DNA from: Euryarchaeota archaeon UBA169
GTDB lineage: Archaea > Thermoplasmatota > Poseidoniia > MGIII > CG-Epi1
Reading direction: 5' to 3'
Assembly: GCA_002497685.1 (NCBI GenBank)
Contig: DAEH01000002.1
Span: 1 to 23,889, forward strand
DNA: 23,889 bases
Numbering within the stretch: position 1 is the stretch's first letter; every line of letters starts with the position of its first letter. A program made the translations under genes and the position numbers. The notes under the pieces are model-generated. The model was given only the letters and a program-made list of their open reading frames with translations. It was not told the DNA's origin and searched no databases. Below are positions 15,509 through 23,410 of this stretch, one piece after another.

Positions 15509-16231
15509 TTTAAGGGCAAAAATTAAATTTGAAAGTTCAGCAATCTCAGAAGGATTGAGATTTTCAGCTCTTAAATCCATATATTTTAGATTTTGAACAT
15601 CAATTTCTGGAAATGTTAACCTTATGCAATTCCGTATTTTCTTTCTTCGATGTGTAAATATGGAACGCACTACTTTTTCAAAGGTATCAAAATCATCTAA
15701 GTCATAATCCGGTTCTCTACGCACTAATTTTACTACTTGTGAATGAATCTTAGGTTGAGGCTGAAATGCAGTCTTAGAGACCTTAAATAATTTTTTTGTA
15801 GATGCAAAGTGATTAGCCATTACTGATAGACGGCCGTATATCTTAGACCCTGGTTTTGCAACTAATCTATTTGCAAATTCTTCCTGAAACATCAAAATGG
15901 CCCGATTCCATTCATAATTGAACAATCTAAACAAGATTGGGGATGATATTGAATATGGCAAGTTTGCTACAATCACATCTATAGGAGGCACATCCCAAGT
16001 CAAAATATCGTCTTCTATTATTTCTGCACTTTCCCTAAATTTTTGTTTTAAAACAACTGCAAGCCATTTATCTTTCTCTACAGCGATTAGATCTCCTTTT
16101 GAAAATAATAATTCTGTTAGTGCACCCCTCCCAGGTCCTATCTCTAATATTTTTTCACCCTCACTTATTTCTGCTAAATCAACTATTTTTTTAGATATAT
16201 TCGAATCTATCAGGAAATTTTGACCTAGCAT
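15500..16231 (-). CDS. ksgA: 16S rRNA adenine dimethyltransferase KsgA (Dim1/RsmA)
   Basis: KsgA uses S-adenosylmethionine to dimethylate two adjacent adenines near the 3' end of 16S rRNA in late small-subunit assembly. The SAM-binding motif ILEIGPGRGALTE, the acidic VEKD, the DDILTW segment, and the catalytic motif IVANLPYSISSP are all present. The C-terminal helical domain includes IFTHRRKKIRNCIRL. The ATG at 16231 gives MLGQNFLID, the expected family start, and 243 residues. A longer frame reaches 16306 but lies inside the tRNA-Val gene, so it is rejected. Only 19 nt separate the tRNA CCA from the ATG, so ksgA is probably expressed by processing of a tRNA-mRNA transcript. It overlaps the convergent SCP2 gene by 9 bp. 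Confidence 0.96.
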   Translation of the reverse strand: MLGQNFLIDSNISKKIVDLAEISEGEKILEIGPGRGALTELLFSKGDLIAVEKDKWLAVVLKQKFRESAEIIEDDILTWDVPPIDVIVANLPYSISSPILFRLFNYEWNRAILMFQEEFANRLVAKPGSKIYGRLSVMANHFASTKKLFKVSKTAFQPQPKIHSQVVKLVRREPDYDLDDFDTFEKVVRSIFTHRRKKIRNCIRLTFPEIDVQNLKYMDLRAENLNPSEIAELSNLIFALKSE

Positions 16232-16250
16232 TTTCTGCTTACGACGAGAA

Positions 16251-16326
16251 TGGTGGGCCGGGGCGGAATCGAACCGCCGATCTTCGCCTTGTAAGGGCGA
16301 CGTCATAACCCCTAGACCACCGGCCC
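16251..16326 (-). tRNA. tRNA-Val, anticodon UAC, CCA encoded
   Basis: The minus strand folds into a full cloverleaf: acceptor GGGCCGG/CCGGCCC, D-arm with AGGGG loop, anticodon stem TCGCC/GGCGA with loop CTTACAA (anticodon TAC), a five-base variable region, and T-stem GGCGG/CCGCC with TTCGATT. The discriminator A is followed by encoded CCA at 16253-16251. There is no intron, and the body without CCA is 73 nt. Its GC content stands out from the surrounding AT-rich DNA. It decodes valine codon GUA and probably other GUN codons. Confidence 0.97.
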
Positions 16327-16345
16327 AGATGAGGTCTTTTTCACA

Positions 16346-16356
16346 TGAGGTTTAAC
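16346..16356 (-). promoter_or_regulatory. Possible TATA element for tRNA-Val/ksgA
   Basis: On the minus strand gtaacgttaaa is centred about 25 bp before the tRNA 5' end, the place expected for an archaeal TATA element, although the match is weak. The rest of the 181-bp gap up to pckA shows nothing else beyond AT-rich sequence and the pckA promoter. Confidence 0.3.
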
Positions 16357-16477
16357 GTTACAAACCATTTTCTACATTAGAGCCATTAGAAAGGCCCAAA
16401 TAAGACTTAGAGTCAAAGTTTTTATGATAAAAAATAGGTGTTTTTAAGTATTTTGAACAAAGGCGACCTCCCCTCAA

Positions 16478-16486
16478 TTATAAATA
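16478..16486 (+). promoter_or_regulatory. TATA box for pckA
   Basis: ttataaata is centred 26 bp before the ATG at 16508. This predicts a leaderless transcript and favours that ATG over the GTG at 16496. Confidence 0.6.
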
Positions 16487-16507
16487 CAATATCGTGTGCG
16501 AAGTAGT

Positions 16508-18070
16508 ATGCTTCAGCAGCTAGAGTTGATAGGAATAAAACCTTCATCTGTCAAATCTAATCTTACACAAGATGAATGGAGAAATGAAGAATTAGACAGG
16601 GGGGAAGGTAGATTGTCTTCCAATGGAACTGTTATCGTGAACACTGGAATCTATACTGGCAGATCTCCAAACGACAGATTTATTGTTAAAGACAAGGAAA
16701 CTGAGGAATTAATAGACTGGGGAAATGTAAATCTACCTTTGAGTGAAGAATCATTCGAAATATTAGAAAAAGCTGTTAAAAAAGAAATGAATCAAAAAGA
16801 TTTATTTGTTTTTGATGGATACGCGGGGGCTGATGAAAGATATAGATTACCACTAAGAGTTATTACAATGATGGCATGGCAAGGCCATTTCTCTCATAAC
16901 ATGTTTATTAGACCCACTGAAAATGAATTAGAAAACTTTGAACCTGAGTTTACTATACTTAATGCATCATCTACTAATATTGAGAATTGGAAAGAATTAG
17001 GATTAAATTCAAAAGTCTTCATTGTACTTAATTTAAAGAAAAAAATGGCTATAATTGGTGGTACGGAATATGGTGGCGAAATTAAAAAATCGATATTCTC
17101 GGCTTTAAATTTTTATCTGCCATTAAAAGGCGTAATGCCTATGCACTGTTCAGCTAATATTGGTAAAAGTGAAGATTCTGCATTATTCTTTGGACTCAGC
17201 GGAACCGGAAAAACAACTCTTTCAACCGACCCTAATAGAAGATTAATAGGTGATGACGAACATGGATGGTCTGATAATGGAATTTTTAATTTTGAAGGAG
17301 GATGTTATGCAAAGACAATAAAATTAGATCCTTCTAAAGAACCTGATATTTTCAATGCAATCAAACCTGGAGCTTTACTTGAAAATGTTATAACTGATGA
17401 TAACGGTGTTGTTGATTATAATGATGGAAGCATAACTGAGAATACACGAGTATCATATCCTATTGATCATATTGGAAATATAGAGTCTACTGAACAAGGA
17501 GGACATCCACAAAATGTGATTTTCCTTACATGTGACGCATTTGGAGTTTTACCACCTATTTCAAAGCTAACTCCTGAAATGGCAATGTATCATTTCTTAA
17601 GCGGCTATACTGCTAAAGTGGCTGGGACCGAAAGGGGAATAACTGAACCTGTAGCCACTTTTTCAACATGTTTTGGAGCACCCTTTATGCCTCAATTTCC
17701 TACGACATACGCTGAACTTTTGGGTCAAAAATTAAAGAAACATAACGCTCAGGCATGGTTGGTAAATACAGGATGGAGCGGAGGTGCGTATGGTACTGGC
17801 GAAAGAATTGATTTGCCTATAACTAGAAGAATGTTAACTGCAATTCTAGATGATGAATTAGAAAAAACTAGCTTTATTCCAGACCCAAATTTTAAAATTT
17901 TAGTTCCTGAAGAAGTACCTGGTGTTGATTCACAAATATTAAACCCAAGAAATACATGGAATGATAAGAAAGCCTATGATAATAAAGCCAATGAATTGAT
18001 AACACTCTTCAAGAATAACTTTGTCAAATACGAAAGCTTTGGAAATTATTCAAAAGCTGGCCCTGATTAA
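16508..18070 (+). CDS. pckA: Phosphoenolpyruvate carboxykinase (ATP)
   Basis: This enzyme converts oxaloacetate and ATP to PEP and CO2, the entry to gluconeogenesis from organic acids. Motifs are those of the ATP-dependent type: NTGIYTGRSPNDRFIV, IIGGTEYGGEIKKSIF, PMHCSANIG, P-loop FFGLSGTGKTTLSTDP (about residues 228-243), metal site LIGDDEHGWSDNG, FNFEGGCYAKTIKL, ENTRVSYP and GTERGITEPV. Many archaea instead have the GTP-dependent enzyme, so a bacterial origin by transfer is plausible. The ATG at 16508 gives 520 residues, normal for the family, and sits 26 bp after a TATA box; an in-frame GTG at 16496 is the alternative. Its end overlaps mdh by 4 bp on the other strand, and the two enzymes act on the shared intermediate oxaloacetate. 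Confidence 0.96.
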   Translation: MLQQLELIGIKPSSVKSNLTQDEWRNEELDRGEGRLSSNGTVIVNTGIYTGRSPNDRFIVKDKETEELIDWGNVNLPLSEESFEILEKAVKKEMNQKDLFVFDGYAGADERYRLPLRVITMMAWQGHFSHNMFIRPTENELENFEPEFTILNASSTNIENWKELGLNSKVFIVLNLKKKMAIIGGTEYGGEIKKSIFSALNFYLPLKGVMPMHCSANIGKSEDSALFFGLSGTGKTTLSTDPNRRLIGDDEHGWSDNGIFNFEGGCYAKTIKLDPSKEPDIFNAIKPGALLENVITDDNGVVDYNDGSITENTRVSYPIDHIGNIESTEQGGHPQNVIFLTCDAFGVLPPISKLTPEMAMYHFLSGYTAKVAGTERGITEPVATFSTCFGAPFMPQFPTTYAELLGQKLKKHNAQAWLVNTGWSGGAYGTGERIDLPITRRMLTAILDDELEKTSFIPDPNFKILVPEEVPGVDSQILNPRNTWNDKKAYDNKANELITLFKNNFVKYESFGNYSKAGPD

Positions 18071-19041
18071 AGATATTCGGAAACTAATTCTCTCTCAGAA
18101 ACTAATTCATCATTCGTTTTAGATAAAGCTTTTTTTGCAAAGTCATCATGTTCATAATTTTCAACTACTTCATATGTACCTGGAGATACCGTACGTACTG
18201 GCATACCTGCCCAAACACCATCTGCAAAACCATACTGACCTTGACTGCAAACTACTATTGAGTGTATCTCGTCACTTACAGTATACAAACTTTGTACATG
18301 ATTAATCAATGCGTTTGCTGCGGAAGCTGCACTGGAAAGACCCCTAGCCTTGATAATTGCTGCACCTCTTTTTCCTACTCCTGGTATATATTCAGTCTTC
18401 AACCATTTATCGTCATCAATTACTGCACCTGCTGATTTACCTGAAATTAATGCATTCGAATAGTCCGGAAACATAGTAGGGCTATGATTACCGAATATGG
18501 CAAGACCTTTTACCTCTTCAATAACTACATCTGCTTTTTTAGCTATCATAGATACGGCTCTATTCTGATCTAATCTAGTCATTGCTGTAAATCTACTATT
18601 ATCAAAACGATCTGACTGAGAAGCTGCAATCATGCAATTTGTATTACATGGATTTCCAACCACTACTACTCTGCAATTATCTGCTGCATTCTCTGCAATT
18701 GCTTTACCTTGACCAACAAAAATTCTTCCATTATCTTTTAACAAATCTGAACGCTCCATCCCTGGGCCTCTTGGCTTACTGCCAACTAAAAGACAAAGAT
18801 TTGCATCATTGAAAGCTTCCTCAGAATCTGATGTTACTATTATCTCTTCGAGTAAAGGAAAAGCGCAATCATCGAGTTCCATTGCTACACCTTTTAATGC
18901 TTCTAATGCTGGTGGAATTTCCAAAAGCTGTAATGATATTTTTGCATCGGGACCAAACATTTCTCCTGCAGCAATCCTGGGAAGTAAACTGTATCCTATT
19001 TGTCCTGCAGCACCGGTCACCGCAATACGTATTGTACTCAT
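18067..19041 (-). CDS. mdh: Malate dehydrogenase (NAD-dependent, cytosolic/bacterial type)
   Basis: Mdh interconverts malate and oxaloacetate in the TCA cycle. The N-terminal Rossmann motif is VTGAAGQIGYSLL. The substrate loop is GSKPRGPGMERSDLL, then VVVVGNPCNTNC, TRLDQNRA with the catalytic Asp and a substrate Arg, and GNHSPTMFPDYSNA with the catalytic His. This is the group that includes eukaryotic cytosolic and Thermus-type Mdh rather than the LDH-like Mdh common in archaea, so it may have been acquired. The ATG at 19041 gives 324 residues and is preferred over 19050, because the TATA-like sequence at 19065-19074 is then at leaderless spacing. It is tail to tail with pckA, overlapping 4 bp. 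Confidence 0.96.
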   Translation of the reverse strand: MSTIRIAVTGAAGQIGYSLLPRIAAGEMFGPDAKISLQLLEIPPALEALKGVAMELDDCAFPLLEEIIVTSDSEEAFNDANLCLLVGSKPRGPGMERSDLLKDNGRIFVGQGKAIAENAADNCRVVVVGNPCNTNCMIAASQSDRFDNSRFTAMTRLDQNRAVSMIAKKADVVIEEVKGLAIFGNHSPTMFPDYSNALISGKSAGAVIDDDKWLKTEYIPGVGKRGAAIIKARGLSSAASAANALINHVQSLYTVSDEIHSIVVCSQGQYGFADGVWAGMPVRTVSPGTYEVVENYEHDDFAKKALSKTNDELVSERELVSEYL

Positions 19042-19064
19042 GTATATCATTAGTAAATGGGGAT

Positions 19065-19074
19065 GATAAAATTA
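19065..19074 (-). promoter_or_regulatory. TATA-like box for mdh
   Basis: On the minus strand taattttatc is centred about 28 bp before the ATG at 19041. This is good leaderless spacing for that start and too close for the ATG at 19050. Confidence 0.45.
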
Positions 19075-19132
19075 ACACCTTTGTACCCTAAATGTCCAAA
19101 ACCCTTTTAGAGTGCTTACTTCGTGGAAAAAT

Positions 19133-19300
19133 ATGAGTATGCCGATAACAGATGTAAAAAAATATGATATTAACAGGAGAATATATTTACCTAAATGGGT
19201 AGAAGAAGAGTTAGCTCTTGTTCCAGGCGAATGTTATGTAACTTTCATTCAAAGAGGAGAAAATATAGTAATTAAGAAAGTTAGTATCAGTATAGACTAA
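19133..19300 (+). CDS. AbrB/SpoVT-type DNA-binding protein
   Basis: A 55-residue protein with the swapped-hairpin AbrB pattern: a first strand DVKKYDINRRIYLPKWVEEELAL split here as NRRIYLPKWVEEEL then LVPGECYVTF and a closing IVIKKVSI. The R-x-I-x-L-P-K core followed by P-G-E matches AbrB family regulators and antitoxins. The ATG at 19133 is chosen; the GTG at 19112 would add seven residues, and the ATG at 19139 is also possible. A weak TATA-like stretch (cttttag, from 19104) is about 26 bp upstream. It overlaps the pheS end by 4 bp on the opposite strand. No toxin gene lies next to it, so it is more likely a small transcription factor; targets unknown. Confidence 0.75.
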   Translation: MSMPITDVKKYDINRRIYLPKWVEEELALVPGECYVTFIQRGENIVIKKVSISID

Positions 19301-20757
19301 AGCGTTTCTTTTAGCCATTTTAAGTCACTCTGGTAAAGCATTCTTATATCCTTTATATCCAGACGTAACATTGCTAGTCTTTCTAATCCTAAGCCCCATG
19401 CAAGAACTGGACAATCGATACCAAAAGGCGCTGTGACTTCAGGTCTAAATATTCCTGCTCCACCTAATTCAAGCCACTTATCTCCAAACTTAACTTCAAT
19501 TTCAAGAGATGGTTCTGTATAAGGGAAATAAGCTGGACGAACTCTTACATCATTAAAACCCATTCTTCTATAAAATTCTTTCAGTACTCCAATTAACATT
19601 CCAAAATTAGCCTCAGGCTCAACAATAATTCCTTCAACTTGTGTAAATTCAGGCAAGTGTGTAGAATCTAATGCCTCTCTTCTAAAAACTCTTCCTACAC
19701 TGAAAACTCTTGCTGGAGGTTTAGGATTATCTGCTAAATAACGAATTGTACCTACTGTTGTGTGTGTTCTAAGAAGTGCCTGCTGTGCAGTCTCTTTACT
19801 CCAATCTGCACCCCATCCTTTAGAACCTGTACTGCCTCCATTTTCATGAATCTCTTTTACAGAATCTAAGATCTCTTTTTCATTAATCACAAAAGAAGCT
19901 GGCTCTGACAAATAAAAAGTATCTTGTAATTCCCGAGCGGGATGATCTTGAGGAATAAACAAAGCATCCATATTCCAGAATGCTGATTCGACATAATCTC
20001 CTTCTATCTCTGTAAAGCCCATCTGCAGAAAGATACTACGGATTTCCTCTGTAAATCTAGTTAATGGATGGAGCGTAGAGAAATCACTAACATCAACCTT
20101 TGTTTCAACTCCATACTTCTGAAATGATCTATCTTTCCATTCACCAGATTGAATTAACTCAGGCGTCAAATCTCCAATTAAGTTTTCATCTAAACTTTCC
20201 AAATTAAAATTATCTCCTTCCTCAGTTAACGTAAAAGTTCTTTCAACTTCTTCCTTAAAGCTTAGTAATTGTCTCCCTTTTAGCAATTTAAGAGCCTCTG
20301 TATCTATCTCATTTTCAGATAAAGATGACTTGCTAAGTTTAAGAAGTAAGGGTTCGTCTAAAGTTTCATCCAAATTTCCTGTAGGAATTAATTTTAAGCC
20401 TTCATCTGTTTTTTCTAAATCTGCAAACTTTTTCCTTTTCAACCAACCAATAACTACTTTACTTTCATCAGCATCTAAAGGAAGCTCGGACAACAATGAA
20501 TCCCCTACTTGATTTAACCATTCAACGGCACGTCTTTCAGGTAAACCTTGATCTGCATATCTTTTACCTTCTTCATTTGTAAAATAAAACTTTGTTGAAA
20601 CTTCAGATATCTCGACTAGCCCCTTACTTCTTAACCATGAAGCCGCAGACATCGTTTCCTTTTCTCCGAGATCTGACTCCATCGAAGCTGCATCTGGTGA
20701 AAGTGTTCCGTTCTTAAGAACTTTCAGCAATTTTACTTCATTTATAGATAAGTCCAC
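19297..20757 (-). CDS. pheS: Phenylalanyl-tRNA synthetase alpha subunit
   Basis: The catalytic alpha chain of PheRS, archaeal/eukaryotic type, 486 residues. The first ~200 residues are winged-helix RNA-binding modules (EVKLLKVLKNGTLSPDAASM, AASWLRSKGLVEISEVSTKF). The class II core starts near HPLTRFTEEIRSIFLQMGFT, with motif 2 in RVFSVGRVFRREALDSTHLP and motif 3 in LAWGLGLERLAMLRLDIKDI. GTG at 20757 is the start: no suitable ATG is near, and a TATA-like box at 20778-20785 is 25 bp upstream. That promoter overlaps the stop codon of the upstream kinase gene. Its partner pheT is on the other strand more than 6 kb away, instead of adjacent. Confidence 0.96.
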   Translation of the reverse strand: MDLSINEVKLLKVLKNGTLSPDAASMESDLGEKETMSAASWLRSKGLVEISEVSTKFYFTNEEGKRYADQGLPERRAVEWLNQVGDSLLSELPLDADESKVVIGWLKRKKFADLEKTDEGLKLIPTGNLDETLDEPLLLKLSKSSLSENEIDTEALKLLKGRQLLSFKEEVERTFTLTEEGDNFNLESLDENLIGDLTPELIQSGEWKDRSFQKYGVETKVDVSDFSTLHPLTRFTEEIRSIFLQMGFTEIEGDYVESAFWNMDALFIPQDHPARELQDTFYLSEPASFVINEKEILDSVKEIHENGGSTGSKGWGADWSKETAQQALLRTHTTVGTIRYLADNPKPPARVFSVGRVFRREALDSTHLPEFTQVEGIIVEPEANFGMLIGVLKEFYRRMGFNDVRVRPAYFPYTEPSLEIEVKFGDKWLELGGAGIFRPEVTAPFGIDCPVLAWGLGLERLAMLRLDIKDIRMLYQSDLKWLKETL

Positions 20758-20777
20758 AATTCGAGATAGATAGGGTG

Positions 20778-20785
20778 TTTATTAA
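20778..20785 (-). promoter_or_regulatory. TATA-like box for pheS
   Basis: On the minus strand ttaataaa overlaps the stop of the upstream kinase gene and is centred about 25 bp before the pheS GTG, supporting a separate leaderless pheS transcript. Confidence 0.5.
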
Positions 20786-21546
20786 TTTGTTCTAAAGTTG
20801 AATTTTTCTAATTCCCCTAGTACTTCATTAAAAACTTCATCAGCTTCTTTATTAGTAGTATTAACTACTATATCGTATCCGTTCAAATTACCATAATCAA
20901 AGCCATACAAAGAATAGTATCTAGCCCTATCATCATTATCCCTGTTCTGATTTTCAACGAATTTTTCTATTACATCATCACTGTCAACTAAATCTAAATT
21001 ATAAATTTCGTCTCTTAAAGACTCTAAATTATTATAATCAACATCTGGAACATTCCTCAGTCCTTTCTGATATGCCTCTTCACCTATTTCTCTACGGAGA
21101 AAGCGGAGGGCTTGATCTCTTATTGAACATTGAAAATAAATGCGGACTAGATGTTTCTTGCCCAATTCTTGCATAAAACTACCCATGTAGGCTGGCTGTC
21201 TACCTTCAATAACTCCTACCTTAGTATCAATGCTTTCACCTGAAATCATTTTACACGTTTTATAATCAATCTCCACATCTATTCCTCTTTCGGTTAACAA
21301 TAATTTAGCTTGTTCTGCAACTGAAATGCCTCTTTTAGCTGCAACTTCTCTAAATAAATTACCTACTGAATGAAAGGTTGCATTAAATTTTCTTGCCAAA
21401 TTTTTAGCTTGTGTAGACTTTCCAGTTAACTGATCTCCAGCAATTAAAATCATTGCCTTATCATTTATTAAATCCTCAAGTTTTCTTACGGAATCTGGTC
21501 CAATATATTTCTTGAAGGCATTTCCAATCCCATCAATATATTCCAC
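20782..21546 (-). CDS. P-loop kinase of the cytidylate kinase-like family
   Basis: Residues 33-45 (ILIAGDQLTGKST) are a P-loop. They are followed by HSVGNLFREVAAKRGISVAE, where archaeal CMP kinases have a similar S-x-G-x-x-F-R-E-x-A stretch. Then come GVIEGRQPAYM, matching the V-x-E-G-R motif, a basic lid LRFLRREIG, and DRARYYSLYGFDYGNLNGYD then VVNT, the C-terminal signature of the cytidylate kinase-like family. At 254 residues it is longer than the ~180 of ordinary archaeal Cmk. It has about 30 extra N-terminal residues and a long acidic insert before RARYYSLYG. CMP/dCMP phosphorylation is likely but not certain; a different small-molecule kinase is possible. GTG at 21546 is the start, with a TATA-like box about 25 bp upstream. 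Confidence 0.65.
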   Translation of the reverse strand: MEYIDGIGNAFKKYIGPDSVRKLEDLINDKAMILIAGDQLTGKSTQAKNLARKFNATFHSVGNLFREVAAKRGISVAEQAKLLLTERGIDVEIDYKTCKMISGESIDTKVGVIEGRQPAYMGSFMQELGKKHLVRIYFQCSIRDQALRFLRREIGEEAYQKGLRNVPDVDYNNLESLRDEIYNLDLVDSDDVIEKFVENQNRDNDDRARYYSLYGFDYGNLNGYDIVVNTTNKEADEVFNEVLGELEKFNFRTN

Positions 21547-21566
21547 AAAGCTAGTCTTTACTAGTA

Positions 21567-21574
21567 CTATTTAC
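21567..21574 (-). promoter_or_regulatory. TATA-like box for the P-loop kinase
   Basis: On the minus strand gtaaatag is centred about 25 bp before the GTG at 21546, supporting that otherwise unusual start. Confidence 0.35.
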
Positions 21575-21583
21575 CTGTTTTGA

Positions 21584-22675
21584 TTAGCATTCAAATGTTG
21601 ATTCAAGATGTCCTGTTAGAGGATCTCCAAAGTCCATTACTCGACCATCCCAATCTTCTTCTGCAACTAAGGCAATTAAGCTATTAGGTGCTTCATCAAT
21701 CACCTTCCAGCCTAGTTCAGATGCCAATCTATTGGAAAAATCTAGAACCTCATCGTAAGTTAACATATTATCTTGACTTAAACGCTTACGAGCTGGACCC
21801 AAATGCATGTATGACTTTACTTCTATCATTACTCTCTCACCAGCCATTCTAATCAATTTAGCATAGCCTGCAACGTCAAAATCATTCCATCCCTTGACGA
21901 CTGTCATCCGAAGAACTTTACGTGTTTTTAAACCATCCATTAAATTCAAAGTTCCCTTTATTTTATCCCAAAAATTAGGTACTAACGGAACATCTATTTT
22001 CTTCCAAGTGCGTTCATCTGGAGCATCCAGTGACATATACAACTGAGTCGGCAGGGAATTTTCATCTCTGAGTCTTTCAACCATTTCCGGATGCAAACCA
22101 TTAGTTACTAAGAATGAAGAAATTTTACGCTCTCTCAATTCACGAAGCATCTCTGGGAGGCGCTTGTAAAGTGTAGGTTCTCCAGTTAAAGATATTGCAA
22201 AATGGCGAACTGTTTTAGATTCTAGAACTTTTTGTTGATCAACGTTCGGATTTCCGCCAAAGCCTGAGAGTTTCCTCAAATGCCCTTCAATTGAACCTTG
22301 AACAATATCTGCAGGTTCATCTTTGGCATATTCCATTAAATCTTGTTTTCCTGAAAACATTTCATTCACTCGCCAACAATAAACGCACTTTTGATCACAC
22401 GCTACTGCCGCAGGAGTCATTTGTGTACATTGATGTGATCTTATTCCGTAAAATTTTTGCTTATAGCATCCACCTTCGGAGCCTTTGATAGATTTTTTAG
22501 TCCATCCACATATCTCAACAGCTGAATGATTACCAACAATTTCATATGAGGCTTTTTCTAATGCTTGCTTATATTCATCCGTAAAAAGAAGATTGTTCTC
22601 CTCACCGTCTGGCTCACGTAAATTTTCTTTAGGAATTTTATCTAAATTCTTATCCTTGACATCTGTTTCCATCAT
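21584..22675 (-). CDS. taw1: tRNA 4-demethylwyosine synthase Taw1 (TYW1)
   Basis: A radical SAM enzyme that builds the tricyclic 4-demethylwyosine at guanosine 37 of tRNA-Phe. The radical SAM cluster is C93-x3-C97-x2-C100 (ACDQKCVYCWR). Three further cysteines, C56, C70 and C83 (EICGW, GGCYKQ, SHQCTQ), match the second iron-sulphur cluster of archaeal TYW1. Downstream are SLTGEPTLYKRLPEML, LVTNGLHPEM, YMSLDAPDERTWKKID and VLRMTVVKGWND, all family hallmarks. The 363-residue length is normal for archaea, which lack the flavodoxin domain. The ATG at 22675 overlaps the upstream gene's TGA by 4 bp; a second ATG follows directly. Genes for PheRS, which charges the same tRNA, are close by. Confidence 0.96.
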   Translation of the reverse strand: MMETDVKDKNLDKIPKENLREPDGEENNLLFTDEYKQALEKASYEIVGNHSAVEICGWTKKSIKGSEGGCYKQKFYGIRSHQCTQMTPAAVACDQKCVYCWRVNEMFSGKQDLMEYAKDEPADIVQGSIEGHLRKLSGFGGNPNVDQQKVLESKTVRHFAISLTGEPTLYKRLPEMLRELRERKISSFLVTNGLHPEMVERLRDENSLPTQLYMSLDAPDERTWKKIDVPLVPNFWDKIKGTLNLMDGLKTRKVLRMTVVKGWNDFDVAGYAKLIRMAGERVMIEVKSYMHLGPARKRLSQDNMLTYDEVLDFSNRLASELGWKVIDEAPNSLIALVAEEDWDGRVMDFGDPLTGHLESTFEC

Positions 22676-23391
22676 AACTCTACAATCTCCCTTATATTTT
22701 CAAATTCCCAAGTATAATAAGTTAAAGATATTGTATAATCTATAGAATCTGTTAATGCAATAGAACCAATACTCTCTGAAGAATATGTAAGTTTTCCACC
22801 CATCCATTCGCCTGGTGTTTCATATGATTGTACAAAGCCATCTGCACTATCTGCAGTATCTGAAACTGTTTCAGGTAATTGATTAACTGCCCAAGCCGTC
22901 ACAATAGTTCCACCATTTCCACCGTCATTTTGACTTTCGCCCATTGTATTATTCTCTGAGGATACATCAAAAGTAACTTGACGGCCTCCGCCTGCACCTC
23001 CGTTAGCATCCCAAACGACCTGAATATCTATGTGAGATATACGTAATTCCGAAATATAATCCCACTCCATGTCATCAACAATATAGCCAAAATCAACAAA
23101 ATCACCTTCATTATTCAAAGTACCTGATATTGAAGGGCCTGATACTTCCGTTAATCTCACATCTGCAGTAAAGGCCTTTGTGCCTCCTAAGTCAGATACC
23201 ATAATTGAATTAGCTGCAGAGGAGAAAGTAACCGTTAACATCAAAATGATTATTATGAAGCCAAATAGGCCAGAAACTAGCCTTCCAGTTATTACAAAAC
23301 TGAGATTGCCAGAGCCAAGATTATACAATTCTTTATTGTTGTATTTTTCAAAGCTTGACAACTTTTCTGATAATTGCTCTCCAAGACTCAT
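22672..23391 (-). CDS. Membrane-anchored protein of unknown function
   Basis: A 239-residue protein with a short basic/acidic N-terminal tail, a single hydrophobic segment at about residues 38-60 (GLFGFIIIILMLTVTFSSAA) and an outside domain of about 175 residues. The outer part is rich in Ser, Thr, Gly, Asp and Asn with beta-like stretches, including a pair of Gly-rich loops (DANGGAGGGRQVTF and QNDGGNGGTIVTAW). I do not recognise the family. The arrangement resembles a type IV pilin-like or signal-anchor protein, but no clear prepilin cleavage motif is seen. The ATG has a TATA-like box 24 bp upstream, and the TGA overlaps taw1, so taw1 is translated from its transcript. Confidence 0.72.
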   Translation of the reverse strand: MSLGEQLSEKLSSFEKYNNKELYNLGSGNLSFVITGRLVSGLFGFIIIILMLTVTFSSAANSIMVSDLGGTKAFTADVRLTEVSGPSISGTLNNEGDFVDFGYIVDDMEWDYISELRISHIDIQVVWDANGGAGGGRQVTFDVSSENNTMGESQNDGGNGGTIVTAWAVNQLPETVSDTADSADGFVQSYETPGEWMGGKLTYSSESIGSIALTDSIDYTISLTYYTWEFENIREIVEL

Positions 23392-23410
23392 TGATATGCT
23401 AATGTATTGC

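Noticed and set aside
16232..16306. N-terminal extension of KsgA by 25 residues
   Set aside because: It translates the tRNA-Val gene; the family start fits the ATG at 16231.
19112..19300. AbrB-type protein as the antitoxin of a toxin-antitoxin pair
   Set aside because: No toxin-like gene is adjacent: the neighbours are mdh and pheS on the opposite strand.
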